A DNA stretch of 64,000 nucleotides from Sphingomonas prati (GCF_014643515.1 NZ_BMJP01000001.1:496001-560000); one strand, 5' to 3'; positions 24,301 to 33,057 are shown, numbered from the stretch's first letter. Notes: a model not told the origin generated them from the letters alone. A program made the numbers and translations.

Positions 24301-26152
24301 CTTGCCCGCAGCCAACGAGGGCACCGGCACGGTGCTCGGCGACACGGACGCAAAGAGCGAGAGCATCCAGCGGTCGATCGACCTCCTGGCGGACATCGAC
24401 GATGCCACCCTCGGTGTCAGCCGCGACATGCTGTCGTCGCTGCGGTCGATCGAGGACAGCATCGGTGGCCTGTCGTCGCTGCTCGTGCGCGCCGGCAACG
24501 TCAATGCGAGCGGCGGCGTCAACGAGGGCTTCAAGACGGACGCGGTCGGATCGCTGCTGAGTAAGATCCCGGTGATCGGCGGTCTGCTCGGCAACCTTTT
24601 CGGTAGCAAGACGACGGTGGTAGGCAGCGGCCTATATGGCGACAGCCAGTCGGTTGGCGACATCCTGTCCGGCGGGTTCGACGCGTCCTACTACAGCGAC
24701 GTCCAGAAGAAGAAGAAGCTGTTCGGGCTGACCACGTCGACGAAGTACAGCACCAGCCTGACCGGTGCGGACGCCGGGATCGAGGACCAGTTCACGCTGC
24801 TGCTGCGGCAGTTCTACGACACGATCGGCGCGGCGGCCGCGCCACTCGGCCAGTCGCTCGACGCCGTGCAGGATCGCCTGCTCGGCTTCACCGTCGACAT
24901 CGGCAAGATCGACCTGAAGGGCCTGACCGGGACCGAGATCCAGGAGAAGCTGGAGGCGGTGTTCGGCGCGGCGGCGGACGGCATGGCGGAGGCCGCGATC
25001 CCCGGCTTGTCGCGCTTCCAGAAGGTCGGCGAGGGCGCGTTTGAGACGCTTGTGCGGGTCGCGTCCACCGTCGAGCAGGTCGACGCGGTGTTCCAGAAGT
25101 TGGGCGTGACGTCCGGCACGATGGGCGTCGATATCGACATGGCGGTCTCCGGGCTGTTCGACAGCGTGTCGGACTTCACCAGTGCGGCGGACAGCTACTT
25201 CCAGGCGTTCTACTCCGACGCTGAACAGGCTGCAGCGCAGACCGCCCAGATGGGTCGGGCGTTCGCGGGGCTTGGGCTGGCCATGCCCGAGACGCTGGCC
25301 GGTTATCGGGCGCTGGTCGACGCGCAGGACCTGTCCACAGCGGCGGGTCAGCAGATGTACGCCACGCTGATCCAGCTGGCCCCGGCGTTCGCGGACCTGA
25401 AGGGGTCGCTGGACGGTGCGGCGTCGGCCGCCGCCATCGTGCGCGAGCGCGAGGATCTGAACAAGCAGCTGCTCGAGCTGTCCGGCGACACCGTCGCGAT
25501 CCGGGCGGCCGAGCTGGCGAAGATCGACCCGAGCAACCGTGCGCTGCAGGAACAGGTCTGGGCGGTCCAGGACGCGCAGGAAGCCGCCAAGGCGGCAGAG
25601 CAGCTACGCGATGCCTGGAAGGGCGTCGGCGACGGCATCATGGACGAAGTGAAGCGGATCCGTGGGCTGAACGATGCCAGTGGCGGCGGGACGTTCGCGT
25701 CGCTGATGGGGCAGTTCAACGCCGCGAACAGCGCCGCGCAGGGCGGCGACATGGACGCGGCAAAGAGCCTGCCGCAATTGTCGAAGTCGCTCCTCGATGC
25801 CGCGGCACTGGCGGCGACCAGCCGGCAGGAACTCGACCGGGTCCAGGCGCAGACGGCAGCGATGCTCGAGGCGACCTACGCGACGATCGGCGGCGACGAT
25901 CCGGCCGACACGTCCAGCACCAGCACGGCTGCGGCCGCGCTGTCCGCTGCCCAGGCCAGTGCCAGCACCGCCGCCACGAACGACAGCCTGCTGAGCGAAC
26001 TGAAGGCCCTGCGGGAGGAGATGACGGCCATGCGGAACGACAACAACGCCGGCCACGCCGCGACCGCCGGCAACACCGGCGCCGTCCGCCGCACGCTGGA
26101 GTCTGTCACGGCCCCGGGCGGCGACGCGATCGCAGTGGCGAGCGCCGCATGA
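21320..26152 (+). CDS. Tape measure protein with embedded M15 peptidase (1610 aa)
   Basis: ATG 21320 sits behind a full AAGGAGGT. The length sets the tail length. Residues about 60-300 are helical and contain three 40-aa repeats. Hydrophobic segments lie at about 407-430 (GPWGLVITTAIVALVPLIAK) and 945-990 (AGGAAKMFAQLGTFAFPAVV). Residues about 650-760 resemble an M15 (VanY/endopeptidase-type) zinc peptidase: TSDHRSLAEQQALYAKY, SNHELDQAVDVA (the SxHxxGxAxD-type motif) and GSHFHIAW (HxH). Such domains cut peptidoglycan cross-links so that the tail can pass the wall. The C-terminal third is helical with Ala/Gln-rich coils. The stop overlaps the next gene (ATGA). Confidence 0.9.
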   Translation: MGQKIASLEIELAMATGGAVSDLNRFGGVVDKVSAQAIRDLDRIDAATKGVGDMTPATRQMVKFAEETAKSAISAARDLARVEAAGERMAAQLDRQLAAYGKSSSDMRSMKAEAAALAAEQSGASELASRIRAKEAELYDKEFAAMRRLRQEADALAEERAAAAAIAAAAAERDATAAREAAHAHQMFEAAVRSGVAAMKDADAVQLAAKRDAEATATREAAHAYQMFEAAVRSGAAAMREADAIDASAQRERDTIATREATIAHQLFEARVREGTAAMRAEEEAARRDSATLDRLREMLDPAAASQNRLNAEMAEAQRVMLAAGHSTEEVARAQALMIQHNDGAVRSTGQVKAGMQQLSYNLNDAATMWAMQANPMQIFASQAGQTMQAVQLMSGEAKGFLGLMAGPWGLVITTAIVALVPLIAKMIEMNRAVDDAVDKLKKQAAEDEITRKAQDRYKVSAEGVAAAIRDGTLATKQSLDALRSSAEAANILAKANLAREISIRQVTAAELEQAKVLAENAKATNIFAGGPGGAQSLVSAQYGARVGELEKKLAEQLKLIEQAQRRVQFTRIDLAADAAARATDPLAKINHQFDQQVEAAKRAAAAQAAAGHAVDARLTRELTAIETARDAAVKAEQDRTSAAKETAKQIGRNITLSEARGIAESVGGRVTSDHRSLAEQQALYAKYAAYKAGNGPWAALAAKPGTSNHELDQAVDVAKGGGVTLKKLVDAYRTAGVRVVEALDEGSHFHIAWKKVGEQARDQTAERQEAARAIKAVADFHQDLAEQHGEYLAEQARDTRELMETWGKPIHGVDVTDSAMAKIGNWADHHGPIAEMNKALDEQAQWWDEVGQRANEAASSMERAFGRVGGAIGDVTVLLADYGARQAEIDRAAKDQTDHRQRSSELELSTMIGLTGAAKTLFNERSAGYKAMEAAEKALTLIQLARTAVDVAGGAAKMFAQLGTFAFPAVVAMGAVMAGLGFAVATGGGGGNDLPAANEGTGTVLGDTDAKSESIQRSIDLLADIDDATLGVSRDMLSSLRSIEDSIGGLSSLLVRAGNVNASGGVNEGFKTDAVGSLLSKIPVIGGLLGNLFGSKTTVVGSGLYGDSQSVGDILSGGFDASYYSDVQKKKKLFGLTTSTKYSTSLTGADAGIEDQFTLLLRQFYDTIGAAAAPLGQSLDAVQDRLLGFTVDIGKIDLKGLTGTEIQEKLEAVFGAAADGMAEAAIPGLSRFQKVGEGAFETLVRVASTVEQVDAVFQKLGVTSGTMGVDIDMAVSGLFDSVSDFTSAADSYFQAFYSDAEQAAAQTAQMGRAFAGLGLAMPETLAGYRALVDAQDLSTAAGQQMYATLIQLAPAFADLKGSLDGAASAAAIVREREDLNKQLLELSGDTVAIRAAELAKIDPSNRALQEQVWAVQDAQEAAKAAEQLRDAWKGVGDGIMDEVKRIRGLNDASGGGTFASLMGQFNAANSAAQGGDMDAAKSLPQLSKSLLDAAALAATSRQELDRVQAQTAAMLEATYATIGGDDPADTSSTSTAAAALSAAQASASTAATNDSLLSELKALREEMTAMRNDNNAGHAATAGNTGAVRRTLESVTAPGGDAIAVASAA
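21841..22200 (+). repeat. Three 120-nt (40-aa) tandem repeats in the tape measure gene
   Basis: Units start at about 21841, 21961 and 22081 with exact 120-nt periodicity. Each encodes a helical segment around REAAHAHQMFEAAVRSGVAA, REAAHAYQMFEAAVRSGAAA and REATIAHQLFEARVREGTAA. The spacing keeps the frame, and unit gain or loss would change tail length in steps. Confidence 0.75.
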
Positions 26153-28347
26153 GGGTCATCACGCCGGCCGGCGAAACCATCGAGCTCGGCACCACCGAGA
26201 CCGGGGCCACGATCGGGATCATCGACTACAGCCGCCGGGTCACCGACGACTATGGCGTGACGACGGTCGTTGAGCGCGGGTTCGCGCGGAAGATGTCGGT
26301 GCGGCTGAAAGTGCCGTTCGAGGCGGTCGACGGCGTCCAGCGACGGCTGGCCGACCTGCGCGCGACATCGGCGCTCTGGGTAGCGGACGACCGGTTCGCG
26401 ACCCTTCGCATGCAGGGGTTCTACAAGGATTTCTCGATCGACCTCGCCACTCCGCCGAACAGCTATTGTTCGCTGTCGGTCGAGGGCCTGGCAACGTCCG
26501 ATCCGGTCTCGGACAGTGGCGGCGACCCGGCCCCGGACGGTCAGGCGTCCACGCTGCAGCTGCTGCAACCGGTCCGGATTGCGGGCGGGATGTTGGTGGC
26601 GAGCAACGTCGACGAGACCGACTATCCTGAATGGTCGGCCGGCACGGCCTATGGCATCGGCGCGCGCGTCATCCGGTCGGCAACGCACCGGATCTACGAA
26701 AGCACGGCCGCCGGTAACGCCGGCAACCCGCCCGGACCCGGCTCGACGGCATGGTTTGACGTCGGCGCCACTAACCGGTGGGCGATGTTCGACGAGGCGT
26801 TGGGGTCGGTGACCTTCTGGGACGGCATGATCGCCGTCACCATTGCCCCGCAGACAGCCGTAGACGGGATCGCACTCCTCGACGTCACGGCGGATCGCGT
26901 CCGGGTGCAGGCCGCAGGCTATGACCGCACCGTTGTTCCCACGGCCCGCCCCGGCTCCGCGCTGTTTCTCGATCTGCCCGCCGGGTCCGGCAATGTCACG
27001 GTGACGGTCACCGGCGGCGGCACGGTCACGGTGGGTACGCTGCTGATCGGCCGCCGGCGCCGGCTTGGTATCACCGGTGCATCACCGACGGCCGGCATCA
27101 CGGACTATAGCCGCAAGGTGGTCGACGACTTCGGCGAGGTCACGATCGTCGAGCGCGCATGGGCCAAGAAGATGAGCGCGAAGGCGCTGATCCGGACGGA
27201 CGCGGTCGATGTCGTCTTTGACCGGATCGCCGCGGTACGTGCGCGCCCCTCGCTCTGGATCGGGCAGGCCGGGATCGACAGTCTGACGATCTACGGCTTC
27301 TTCAAGGATTTCTCGATTGAGGTGGCGGCAGGCGTCAGCACGCTATCGCTGTCGATCGAGGGACTGAGCCGGGCGGCACCGATAGCCCCGCCGATCGCTC
27401 CGGGGAACGGTTCGGTCGAGTGGCCGGACGTGAAGGATACGGACGGCAAGAAGCCGGCGGACAACGCCGATGTCACCGAGGATGCGTTGCCCGGCCTGCT
27501 GCCAGATGCGCTGCCGTTTGCGTATCAGAAGCTAACATGGCGATCGCCGACCGAAATAGACGAAGACCTGAACGGTGCCATCGACACACTCGCCGAGGCG
27601 ACCCTTCGCAACGAGGTATTCCGCGGCGAACTGATGGAGAAGACGACACGGCCGGACGGCACCGACATCTACCAGTATATCGACGGCCTCGGGTTGAAGA
27701 CGGACCAGCATGAGGCGTTCGTGGCGCTGATGCGCGCGGTCGGCACTGACGGTTCCGCCAAGTTCGGACTGATCGCCCGGGGTGACGGCGGCATCGTCGG
27801 CATCGAAGGTTTCGCCCAAGGCAACGTCCGCCAGCTGTCTTTTGTCAGTTCGCAGTTTCTCTTCACGGATAACAGCGGCACCGTCAGCCGCAACGCGATG
27901 GTCTACGTCAACGGCAAGTGGATCATGCACGCGCTCGAGGTCGACACGCTGAAGGTGAACACTGCGGTCGCACCTGTCCGTGTCGTTGCCGGATCCTACG
28001 TCGCCGGTAAGTTTGCAACGCAGACCGGGTTTGCCGAGCCCCGCTCCGCACTACTTACAGCGGCCATCGTCGTGCCGGTCGCCGGGTGGGTCGAGATCAC
28101 CGCAAAGTTCGTCCAGGGGCAGACTGCCGGCAACGGGCCATGGTCCGCCTGCGTGGCGATGAACGGCGTCGATGACACTTACAGTTTGATTGGCGACGGG
28201 TTGTCGCAGGCCAACAACTTCACCCAGGGCAGCTTCTACTGCCCGGCGCCCGGTACGTACACAATCACCCTGCAATGGGCAGCCTACACCGGCGTCCAGA
28301 TCCGCGAGCGGTCGCTCTTCATCAAATTCTTCCCGTTCACGGAGTAG
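26149..28347 (+). CDS. Tail tip/fibre protein with an internal duplication (732 aa)
   Basis: Two related domains flank a middle module: residues about 24-112 (IDYSRRVTDDYGVTTVVERGFARKMS ... FYKDFSIDL ... SLSVEGLA) and about 321-408 (ITDYSRKVVDDFGEVTIVERAWAKKMS ... FFKDFSIEV ... SLSIEGLS). Between them WSAGTAYGIGARVIRSATHRIYESTAAGNAG ... TNRWAMFDE resembles the small Trp/Tyr-rich carbohydrate-binding-like module seen in phage tail proteins. The C-terminal third (DGTDIYQYIDGLGLKTDQHE ...; LIARGDGGIVGIEGFAQG) looks like a DUF1983/host-specificity region. Probably a tail-tip or central-fibre protein. Coupled to the tape measure by ATGA. Confidence 0.7.
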   Translation: MRVITPAGETIELGTTETGATIGIIDYSRRVTDDYGVTTVVERGFARKMSVRLKVPFEAVDGVQRRLADLRATSALWVADDRFATLRMQGFYKDFSIDLATPPNSYCSLSVEGLATSDPVSDSGGDPAPDGQASTLQLLQPVRIAGGMLVASNVDETDYPEWSAGTAYGIGARVIRSATHRIYESTAAGNAGNPPGPGSTAWFDVGATNRWAMFDEALGSVTFWDGMIAVTIAPQTAVDGIALLDVTADRVRVQAAGYDRTVVPTARPGSALFLDLPAGSGNVTVTVTGGGTVTVGTLLIGRRRRLGITGASPTAGITDYSRKVVDDFGEVTIVERAWAKKMSAKALIRTDAVDVVFDRIAAVRARPSLWIGQAGIDSLTIYGFFKDFSIEVAAGVSTLSLSIEGLSRAAPIAPPIAPGNGSVEWPDVKDTDGKKPADNADVTEDALPGLLPDALPFAYQKLTWRSPTEIDEDLNGAIDTLAEATLRNEVFRGELMEKTTRPDGTDIYQYIDGLGLKTDQHEAFVALMRAVGTDGSAKFGLIARGDGGIVGIEGFAQGNVRQLSFVSSQFLFTDNSGTVSRNAMVYVNGKWIMHALEVDTLKVNTAVAPVRVVAGSYVAGKFATQTGFAEPRSALLTAAIVVPVAGWVEITAKFVQGQTAGNGPWSACVAMNGVDDTYSLIGDGLSQANNFTQGSFYCPAPGTYTITLQWAAYTGVQIRERSLFIKFFPFTE

Positions 28348-28351
28348 CGAA

Positions 28352-28537
28352 ATGAAATTGTACGCAGTGCTCTATGACGATGCCGGTGAAATCCGGCAGC
28401 GCATGTCCGGTGGATCCGAAACCATCGCTGCGACCGCCGAGGCCTTGGGTCTGCACAGGATGATTGTCCCCGACGATGGGGCATATGAGCAGACGCACGT
28501 CGTGATCGATCGGATGATGGTGGAGAAGCCGGCATGA
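28352..28537 (+). CDS. Small hypothetical tail-region protein (61 aa)
   Basis: MKLYAVLYDDAGEIRQRMSGGSETIAATAEALGLHRMIVPD... A compact alpha/beta-looking protein with GGAG 8 nt before the ATG. The stop overlaps the next start (ATGA), and it follows the fibre gene by only 4 nt. Position suggests a fibre or spike assembly factor. No family recognised. Confidence 0.65.
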   Translation: MKLYAVLYDDAGEIRQRMSGGSETIAATAEALGLHRMIVPDDGAYEQTHVVIDRMMVEKPA

Positions 28538-28944
28538 TCCCGGTCGATGAAGAGAGCTTCGCGGGGCTCGTCGCACGCTTCGAAGAATTGCTCGACCGCC
28601 AGGATGCGGCCGTCATGCGCGTGGTTGTCATGACGATCGCAAGTCCGGGACCGGTCGATCTTTCGACGGCCGATCATGGCGGAAAGCGGATCCGCATCAA
28701 CAGCGTCGGGGTCTGCGACGTCAGGCTGCCCCAGAGTTCCCCGGTCGGAACGGTGTTTTTGCCACGCCAGACCAACACTGGCCAGCTTCGCTTCCTGCCG
28801 TTCGGAACGTCAGTCCTGCGGAACGGATTGAACCATAACGGCACCGCCCGGCAGTACGCCGCGGTGAGTCTGACCTGCGAGCGCAACGACGACGGCAACT
28901 CGGCCGTCTGGATGCTCGACGGCGACACGGCGGCGGTAGGCTGA
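28534..28944 (+). CDS. Hypothetical tail-spike-region protein (136 aa)
   Basis: An N-terminal helix (VDEESFAGLVARFEELLDRQDAA) and a longer beta-rich region (KRIRINSVGVCDVRLPQSSPVGTVFLPRQTNTGQLRFLPFG). It shares overlaps with both neighbours, so it is translated with the tailspike. A structural adaptor or head domain for the spike is plausible but only by position. Confidence 0.6.
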   Translation: MIPVDEESFAGLVARFEELLDRQDAAVMRVVVMTIASPGPVDLSTADHGGKRIRINSVGVCDVRLPQSSPVGTVFLPRQTNTGQLRFLPFGTSVLRNGLNHNGTARQYAAVSLTCERNDDGNSAVWMLDGDTAAVG

Positions 28945-31229
28945 TGTTCCAGGCAGGCTTCTTCCCAACGATCGTCGCGATCGCGCCGTCCCGCGTCCCA
29001 CCGGTGCAAGCGCGCTACATCGCTCCATCCGGTACCGGCGACGGAAGCAGTTGGGCGAATGCCGCGCCCATCACGGCCCTGAACGATCTGATCGGGCAGC
29101 TGACAGTCACCGGTGGCGAGGTGCGCGTTCGAGCGGACGCCGGATCGTACACCCTGCCCGGATCGCAAATTGTGCTGAACAAGGGCGGGACGCTCGGCAA
29201 GCCGGTCATCATTCGCGGCTCGGACGTCCTTGGACAGGCGATCGCGGCCGAGATGCTCGGCAACCGCCAGTCCCCGCGGTGGCAACCGGGCGGTGCGACC
29301 GGCGCGGAGCAGATCTGGTTTAACGCTGGCGCGAGCAACCTCATCTTCCGGGACTTCCGGTTCCGCAATGCCGGCACGTGCTTCCGACTGCGCGAAGCGA
29401 ACACGAACCTGCTGTTCGAAGACATCCGTGGCGACAATATCCGGCGCCTGATTCAAGGCAGCGGCACCAATGCGACGATCGTCGGCCTGACCATCCGGCG
29501 CTGCTCCGGCTACGGTTTCTCAAAGCAGTTCATCCACGTCCGCTACGACAGCAGCAACGTGCTGATCGAGGACTGCTACGCCGACGCCGAGATGCAGGAC
29601 GGCGACCTGTGGTCGGCAGGCTTCGTGCTGGACGACACGGCGCACGACGTCACGATGCGCCGCTGTGTCGGTCGGAACTGTGTCTACAACGCCGGGACAC
29701 TCTACTGGAACGCCGACGCGTTCGCCGGCGAGGGCGGCAACTACCGGATCAAACTGTACGACTGCGAAGCACACGACTGCACCGACGGCGGCTACGATTT
29801 CAAAAGCGAAGTCGAACTCTTCAACTGCATCGGCGACGGCAACAAGCGGAACTTCCGCATGTGGGGACCGGCGACGCTTTACGACTGTATCGGTCGAAAC
29901 CCAAAGGATCGCGGCGGCACCGGGTCGGCGGGCCAGGTCTATTCGTACAACAAGATCGGTTGCGTGCGGGTGAAGGGCGGCTCGTTCACTCAGCAGGCCG
30001 ACAACATGCTGATCCCTTTCCACGTGTTCGACTACGGCTTTCTGACGATCGACGCCGCAGCCCAGGCCGGGACGGTGAAGCCGGCCAGCGTCCCCTTGTG
30101 GACAGACGAGGGGCGCCCCGATGCACTCTTCACTATCTGGGACGTGAACGACACCACGTTGCCCCAAATCACGACGGACCTAAACTTTACGGTCGACGAG
30201 AACCTGCCGCGCACGTTCGACATCGCGATGACGGAAGCGGCGTCCATCGAGATCAGCGGGCCGGACCGGGCGAAGTTCGAACCGCAGGGGCGAAGCCTCA
30301 TCATGAAGCCGCAGGACTTCGAAGCGCCAGGCGGCCCGTCGGTACTGGGCGGCAACGTGCTGCGCATAACCCTGACGGCCGTGGATGCGAACAAGAACCG
30401 TTCGGTCGCAAAGGCGATGAACGTCATCATCAACGACGTCGCCGATGATCCGATCGCACCGGCGGAGGCGTTCGGCTATTCCGGATCGGACGGTGCGTGG
30501 TTCGACATCGGGGATATGTCGACGCTGTGGGCGGACGTGGCGATGACGCAACCTGCGCAGGTGGGGGGGTTGGTCGCCGCCGTCACGGATCAGAGCGGTC
30601 GGGGACACCATCTGCGGCAGGACGATCCCGACCGGCAGGCGCGGCTCCGGCAGGTCAATTTCACGACGTATTTGGAGTTCGACGGATACCAGACATTTTA
30701 CCGGCTGGGTTCGCCGGGCGACATGCGGTTCCCTGCGTTCACCATGGTCCTGTCGATGATGCGCGACGTCGACAGTTCGACCGGCCTGACGATCGCCCTG
30801 TTCTTCGGCCGCCGCGGTACCACCACTTCGCTCGACACCAACGGCACCTTTTGGTTTGGCCCGCGAGGCGGGACGTCGGCGTCATTCCGCACGACCGGCA
30901 CGAACGGGACGAGTAACGGTATCGGCACCGTCTCCAACAAGGCGGTGGCCCTGTCCTACCGGACGAGCGATGGCATCGTGCGATCGAGCAACAACACGCT
31001 CGGCGTCGGGATGGCGACGATCATCGATGCCCAGGACGTTGCCGCCAATCCCTACCCGCTCACCACCGAACAGCCGCTGGTCGGCGCGCGGTGGACGCCC
31101 GAGACTGGCTACATCGATTTGCTGAACGGACGCCTCTACGGCCTAGCGGTGCTGAACGCGGCAGTCAGCGACGACACCCGGTTCCGCATCGAGCGCCAGC
31201 TCGGCCGCACCGGCGGTGTCTCAATCTAG
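28944..31229 (+). CDS. Tailspike: beta-helix, cadherin-like and ConA-like domains (761 aa)
   Basis: Residues about 25-370 form a right-handed beta-helix with strand repeats (NLIFRDFRFRNAGTCFRL, NLLFEDIRGDNI, ATIVGLTIRRCSG, NVLIEDCYADAEM) and a DGGYDFKSEVELFNCIGDGNKRNFRMWG segment that also occurs in the 312-aa protein at 35530. Residues about 405-500 look cadherin-like (NFTVDENLPRTFDIAM ... LRITLTAVDANKNRSVAKAMNVIIND). Residues about 520-750 resemble a ConA/LamG lectin fold (ADVAMTQPAQVGGLVAAVTDQSGRGHHL). It most likely binds and cleaves host capsule or exopolysaccharide. Substrate unknown. Confidence 0.8.
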   Translation: MFQAGFFPTIVAIAPSRVPPVQARYIAPSGTGDGSSWANAAPITALNDLIGQLTVTGGEVRVRADAGSYTLPGSQIVLNKGGTLGKPVIIRGSDVLGQAIAAEMLGNRQSPRWQPGGATGAEQIWFNAGASNLIFRDFRFRNAGTCFRLREANTNLLFEDIRGDNIRRLIQGSGTNATIVGLTIRRCSGYGFSKQFIHVRYDSSNVLIEDCYADAEMQDGDLWSAGFVLDDTAHDVTMRRCVGRNCVYNAGTLYWNADAFAGEGGNYRIKLYDCEAHDCTDGGYDFKSEVELFNCIGDGNKRNFRMWGPATLYDCIGRNPKDRGGTGSAGQVYSYNKIGCVRVKGGSFTQQADNMLIPFHVFDYGFLTIDAAAQAGTVKPASVPLWTDEGRPDALFTIWDVNDTTLPQITTDLNFTVDENLPRTFDIAMTEAASIEISGPDRAKFEPQGRSLIMKPQDFEAPGGPSVLGGNVLRITLTAVDANKNRSVAKAMNVIINDVADDPIAPAEAFGYSGSDGAWFDIGDMSTLWADVAMTQPAQVGGLVAAVTDQSGRGHHLRQDDPDRQARLRQVNFTTYLEFDGYQTFYRLGSPGDMRFPAFTMVLSMMRDVDSSTGLTIALFFGRRGTTTSLDTNGTFWFGPRGGTSASFRTTGTNGTSNGIGTVSNKAVALSYRTSDGIVRSSNNTLGVGMATIIDAQDVAANPYPLTTEQPLVGARWTPETGYIDLLNGRLYGLAVLNAAVSDDTRFRIERQLGRTGGVSI

Positions 31230-31255
31230 CCCCAAAACCTCACAGGAGAAGACCA

Positions 31256-31735
31256 ATGATCAAGATGCTCTTCCGGGCAGCCTTTGCGCTGTCCGTCGCT
31301 TCGCTATGCCTGCCTGCCGTGGCGCAGCAGCCGATCGCTGCCCCGGCTGGCTTCGTACCCAAGCAGGCGATGACCTTCGCCGATGCCGACGGCAGGGCGG
31401 TGACCGTCAGTGCCGCCACCCCGCTGCCCGTGGGCGGCCTCGGCGGCGGCGCAGGGGGTAGCAGCGGCCCGATCACCTATGCCGACATCTCGGTCACCCT
31501 CTCCGCATCCCAGTCGACCGGCGCGGCGTCGGTCCTCCCCGCCAGCACGACCCGCAAGGTGCTGATGATCAACCCGCCAACCGACTGCACCCTGCGGATC
31601 AGCAGCGGCGCGGGCGGAGGTTGGCCGCTGTTCGGCGGGGTGCCCAACACGATCGCGGCCGGCGAGGTCCCGGCGAACGCGCTCTACATCACCGGCCTTT
31701 CGGCGGGTGCTGCTGTTACTGTCTGGGAGGGTTGA
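31256..31735 (+). CDS. Tail-module protein with a Sec signal peptide (159 aa)
   Basis: MIKMLFRAAFALSVASLCLPAVAQQ is a textbook Sec signal peptide with an AVA cleavage site near residue 23, behind a good AGGAGA site. The mature part has a Gly-rich linker (PLPVGGLGGGAGGSSG) and a beta-rich domain (YADISVTLSASQSTGAASVLPASTTRKVLMINPPTDCTLRIS). A signal peptide is unexpected in a virion component. It might be a lysogenic conversion factor, a periplasmic superinfection-exclusion protein, or a fibre-associated domain that picked up an export signal. Confidence 0.6.
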   Translation: MIKMLFRAAFALSVASLCLPAVAQQPIAAPAGFVPKQAMTFADADGRAVTVSAATPLPVGGLGGGAGGSSGPITYADISVTLSASQSTGAASVLPASTTRKVLMINPPTDCTLRISSGAGGGWPLFGGVPNTIAAGEVPANALYITGLSAGAAVTVWEG

Positions 31736-31738
31736 GCG

Positions 31739-32941
31739 ATGGACGCCGCCGCATACGGAGCAGCGAAAGCTCTTATATCCCAGCGTACCCGCGTGCTGAT
31801 GGCAGCGGGACAGTCCGGCCCGATCTACGGCCCGGCAGGTGCCGGGTTCGTCACGGCGCAAAGCGTCACGCTGCCGCCCAACACGATCGTAGGAGGCTGC
31901 ACGCTGCGGTTGCGGCTGTTGCTTGCGAAGTACGTCCCATTCGGCGGCGGCCATAAATGGCGTATGCGGATCGGCAATCTGGTGGTCGCGCAGAATGATA
32001 TTGGCGCATCTTTGCTCACGACCGAAATCGAACATCTGATCCGCATCGCAAACGATCGGAAGTCCGCGTTTGTCTACAATACCAACTCGCTCGACACGCC
32101 CTCGCTGGCGGCCGGCAACGTCGCATCGACCGGCGCGAAGACTGGCTCGACCGCCAGCCTTGGTGCCCGTCAGCCGTCCAGCTACATCAATTTCGTCAGC
32201 AATTCGGCTCCGCCAACAGGCGAGACGGTGCTGGTCGATTTTGCGCAGCCCGTCACCGTGTCGCTGGATGTGCAGGTGGTGAACGGCGACACGATGGAAG
32301 TCATCGGTTCCTCGCTCGAAATGCTGACCGCCGGCAGCGGCCCTAGCAACGTCGCCAGCCCGCGTGCGACCGCGATCTGGGGTGACAGCCTGACCGAAGG
32401 AACCGGCGCGGTTGCAGTGAGCAACGTCCCGATGGACGTGACGGCCCAGCTCCGCCGCCAGCGACCCGGCTGGCCGATTGCGTCCAAGGGACTGGGCGGG
32501 CAGAAGTCGGCCACAATCGTCGATCGGCTGATTGCGGATCAGGTGGCTGGGCGGCAGTGGAACGCCGTCCTGTGGATCGGCACGAACGACTTCGACGACA
32601 ATGTCGGCAACGGTCCGGGCTGGCTCGCCGCGATCCGGGCCCAGGTCGATCGCGCGCTGGCCTATCGGACCAACTCGAGCACGCTCGTCTGCAACATGTA
32701 TCCGCGCGCGGGTTGGGCGGTCGGTGATGTCAACTATGTCGCCATGCAGCAGGTGAATGCAGGGCTGGTGGCAGCCTATGGCGGGCGGGTCGTCGATCTG
32801 TTCGCAGCGCTCGCGACCGATAACGGCAAGCTGCCTACGGCTAACCTAGCAACTGGGGATGCCATCCACCTGAGCAACGACGGCTACACCGCCGTCATGC
32901 AGTCGATCCATGCCAGGATGACCGCGCTTAACTGGAACTAG
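31739..32941 (+). CDS. SGNH/GDSL hydrolase, probable esterase (400 aa)
   Basis: The N-terminal 200 residues are a beta-rich domain (SVTLPPNTIVGGCTLRLRLLLAKYVPF). The C-terminal half is a clear SGNH hydrolase: block I WGDSLTEGTG (Ser about 217), block II GLGGQKS, block III IGTNDFDDN, block V D374-A-I-H377. All four catalytic-block residues are present. This family removes acyl groups from polysaccharides. With the signal-peptide gene 3 nt upstream and the tailspike before that, it likely acts on the host surface glycan. It is a second, non-paralogous-looking SGNH enzyme beside the tail-tube fusion. Confidence 0.85.
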   Translation: MDAAAYGAAKALISQRTRVLMAAGQSGPIYGPAGAGFVTAQSVTLPPNTIVGGCTLRLRLLLAKYVPFGGGHKWRMRIGNLVVAQNDIGASLLTTEIEHLIRIANDRKSAFVYNTNSLDTPSLAAGNVASTGAKTGSTASLGARQPSSYINFVSNSAPPTGETVLVDFAQPVTVSLDVQVVNGDTMEVIGSSLEMLTAGSGPSNVASPRATAIWGDSLTEGTGAVAVSNVPMDVTAQLRRQRPGWPIASKGLGGQKSATIVDRLIADQVAGRQWNAVLWIGTNDFDDNVGNGPGWLAAIRAQVDRALAYRTNSSTLVCNMYPRAGWAVGDVNYVAMQQVNAGLVAAYGGRVVDLFAALATDNGKLPTANLATGDAIHLSNDGYTAVMQSIHARMTALNWN

Positions 32942-32997
32942 TCCCCCCAACAGATCACCGCTGCCTGAAGAAGCAGGCCTAACAGGAGCACCCCACC

Positions 32998-33057
32998 ATG
33001 AAGACGAACCACGCCGCCGGCCTTGTGCCGGTGCGGTCGCCGGCGCGCGTCCTGTGA
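32998..33057 (+). CDS. 19-aa leader-like ORF coupled to the next gene
   Basis: AGGAG, a 9-nt spacer, then ATG 32998 encoding MKTNHAAGLVPVRSPARVL. Its TGA overlaps the GTG of the 167-aa membrane protein (GTGA). It has no content suggesting a function of its own and probably serves to bring ribosomes to the GTG start, which lacks a ribosome site. Confidence 0.45.
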   Translation: MKTNHAAGLVPVRSPARVL

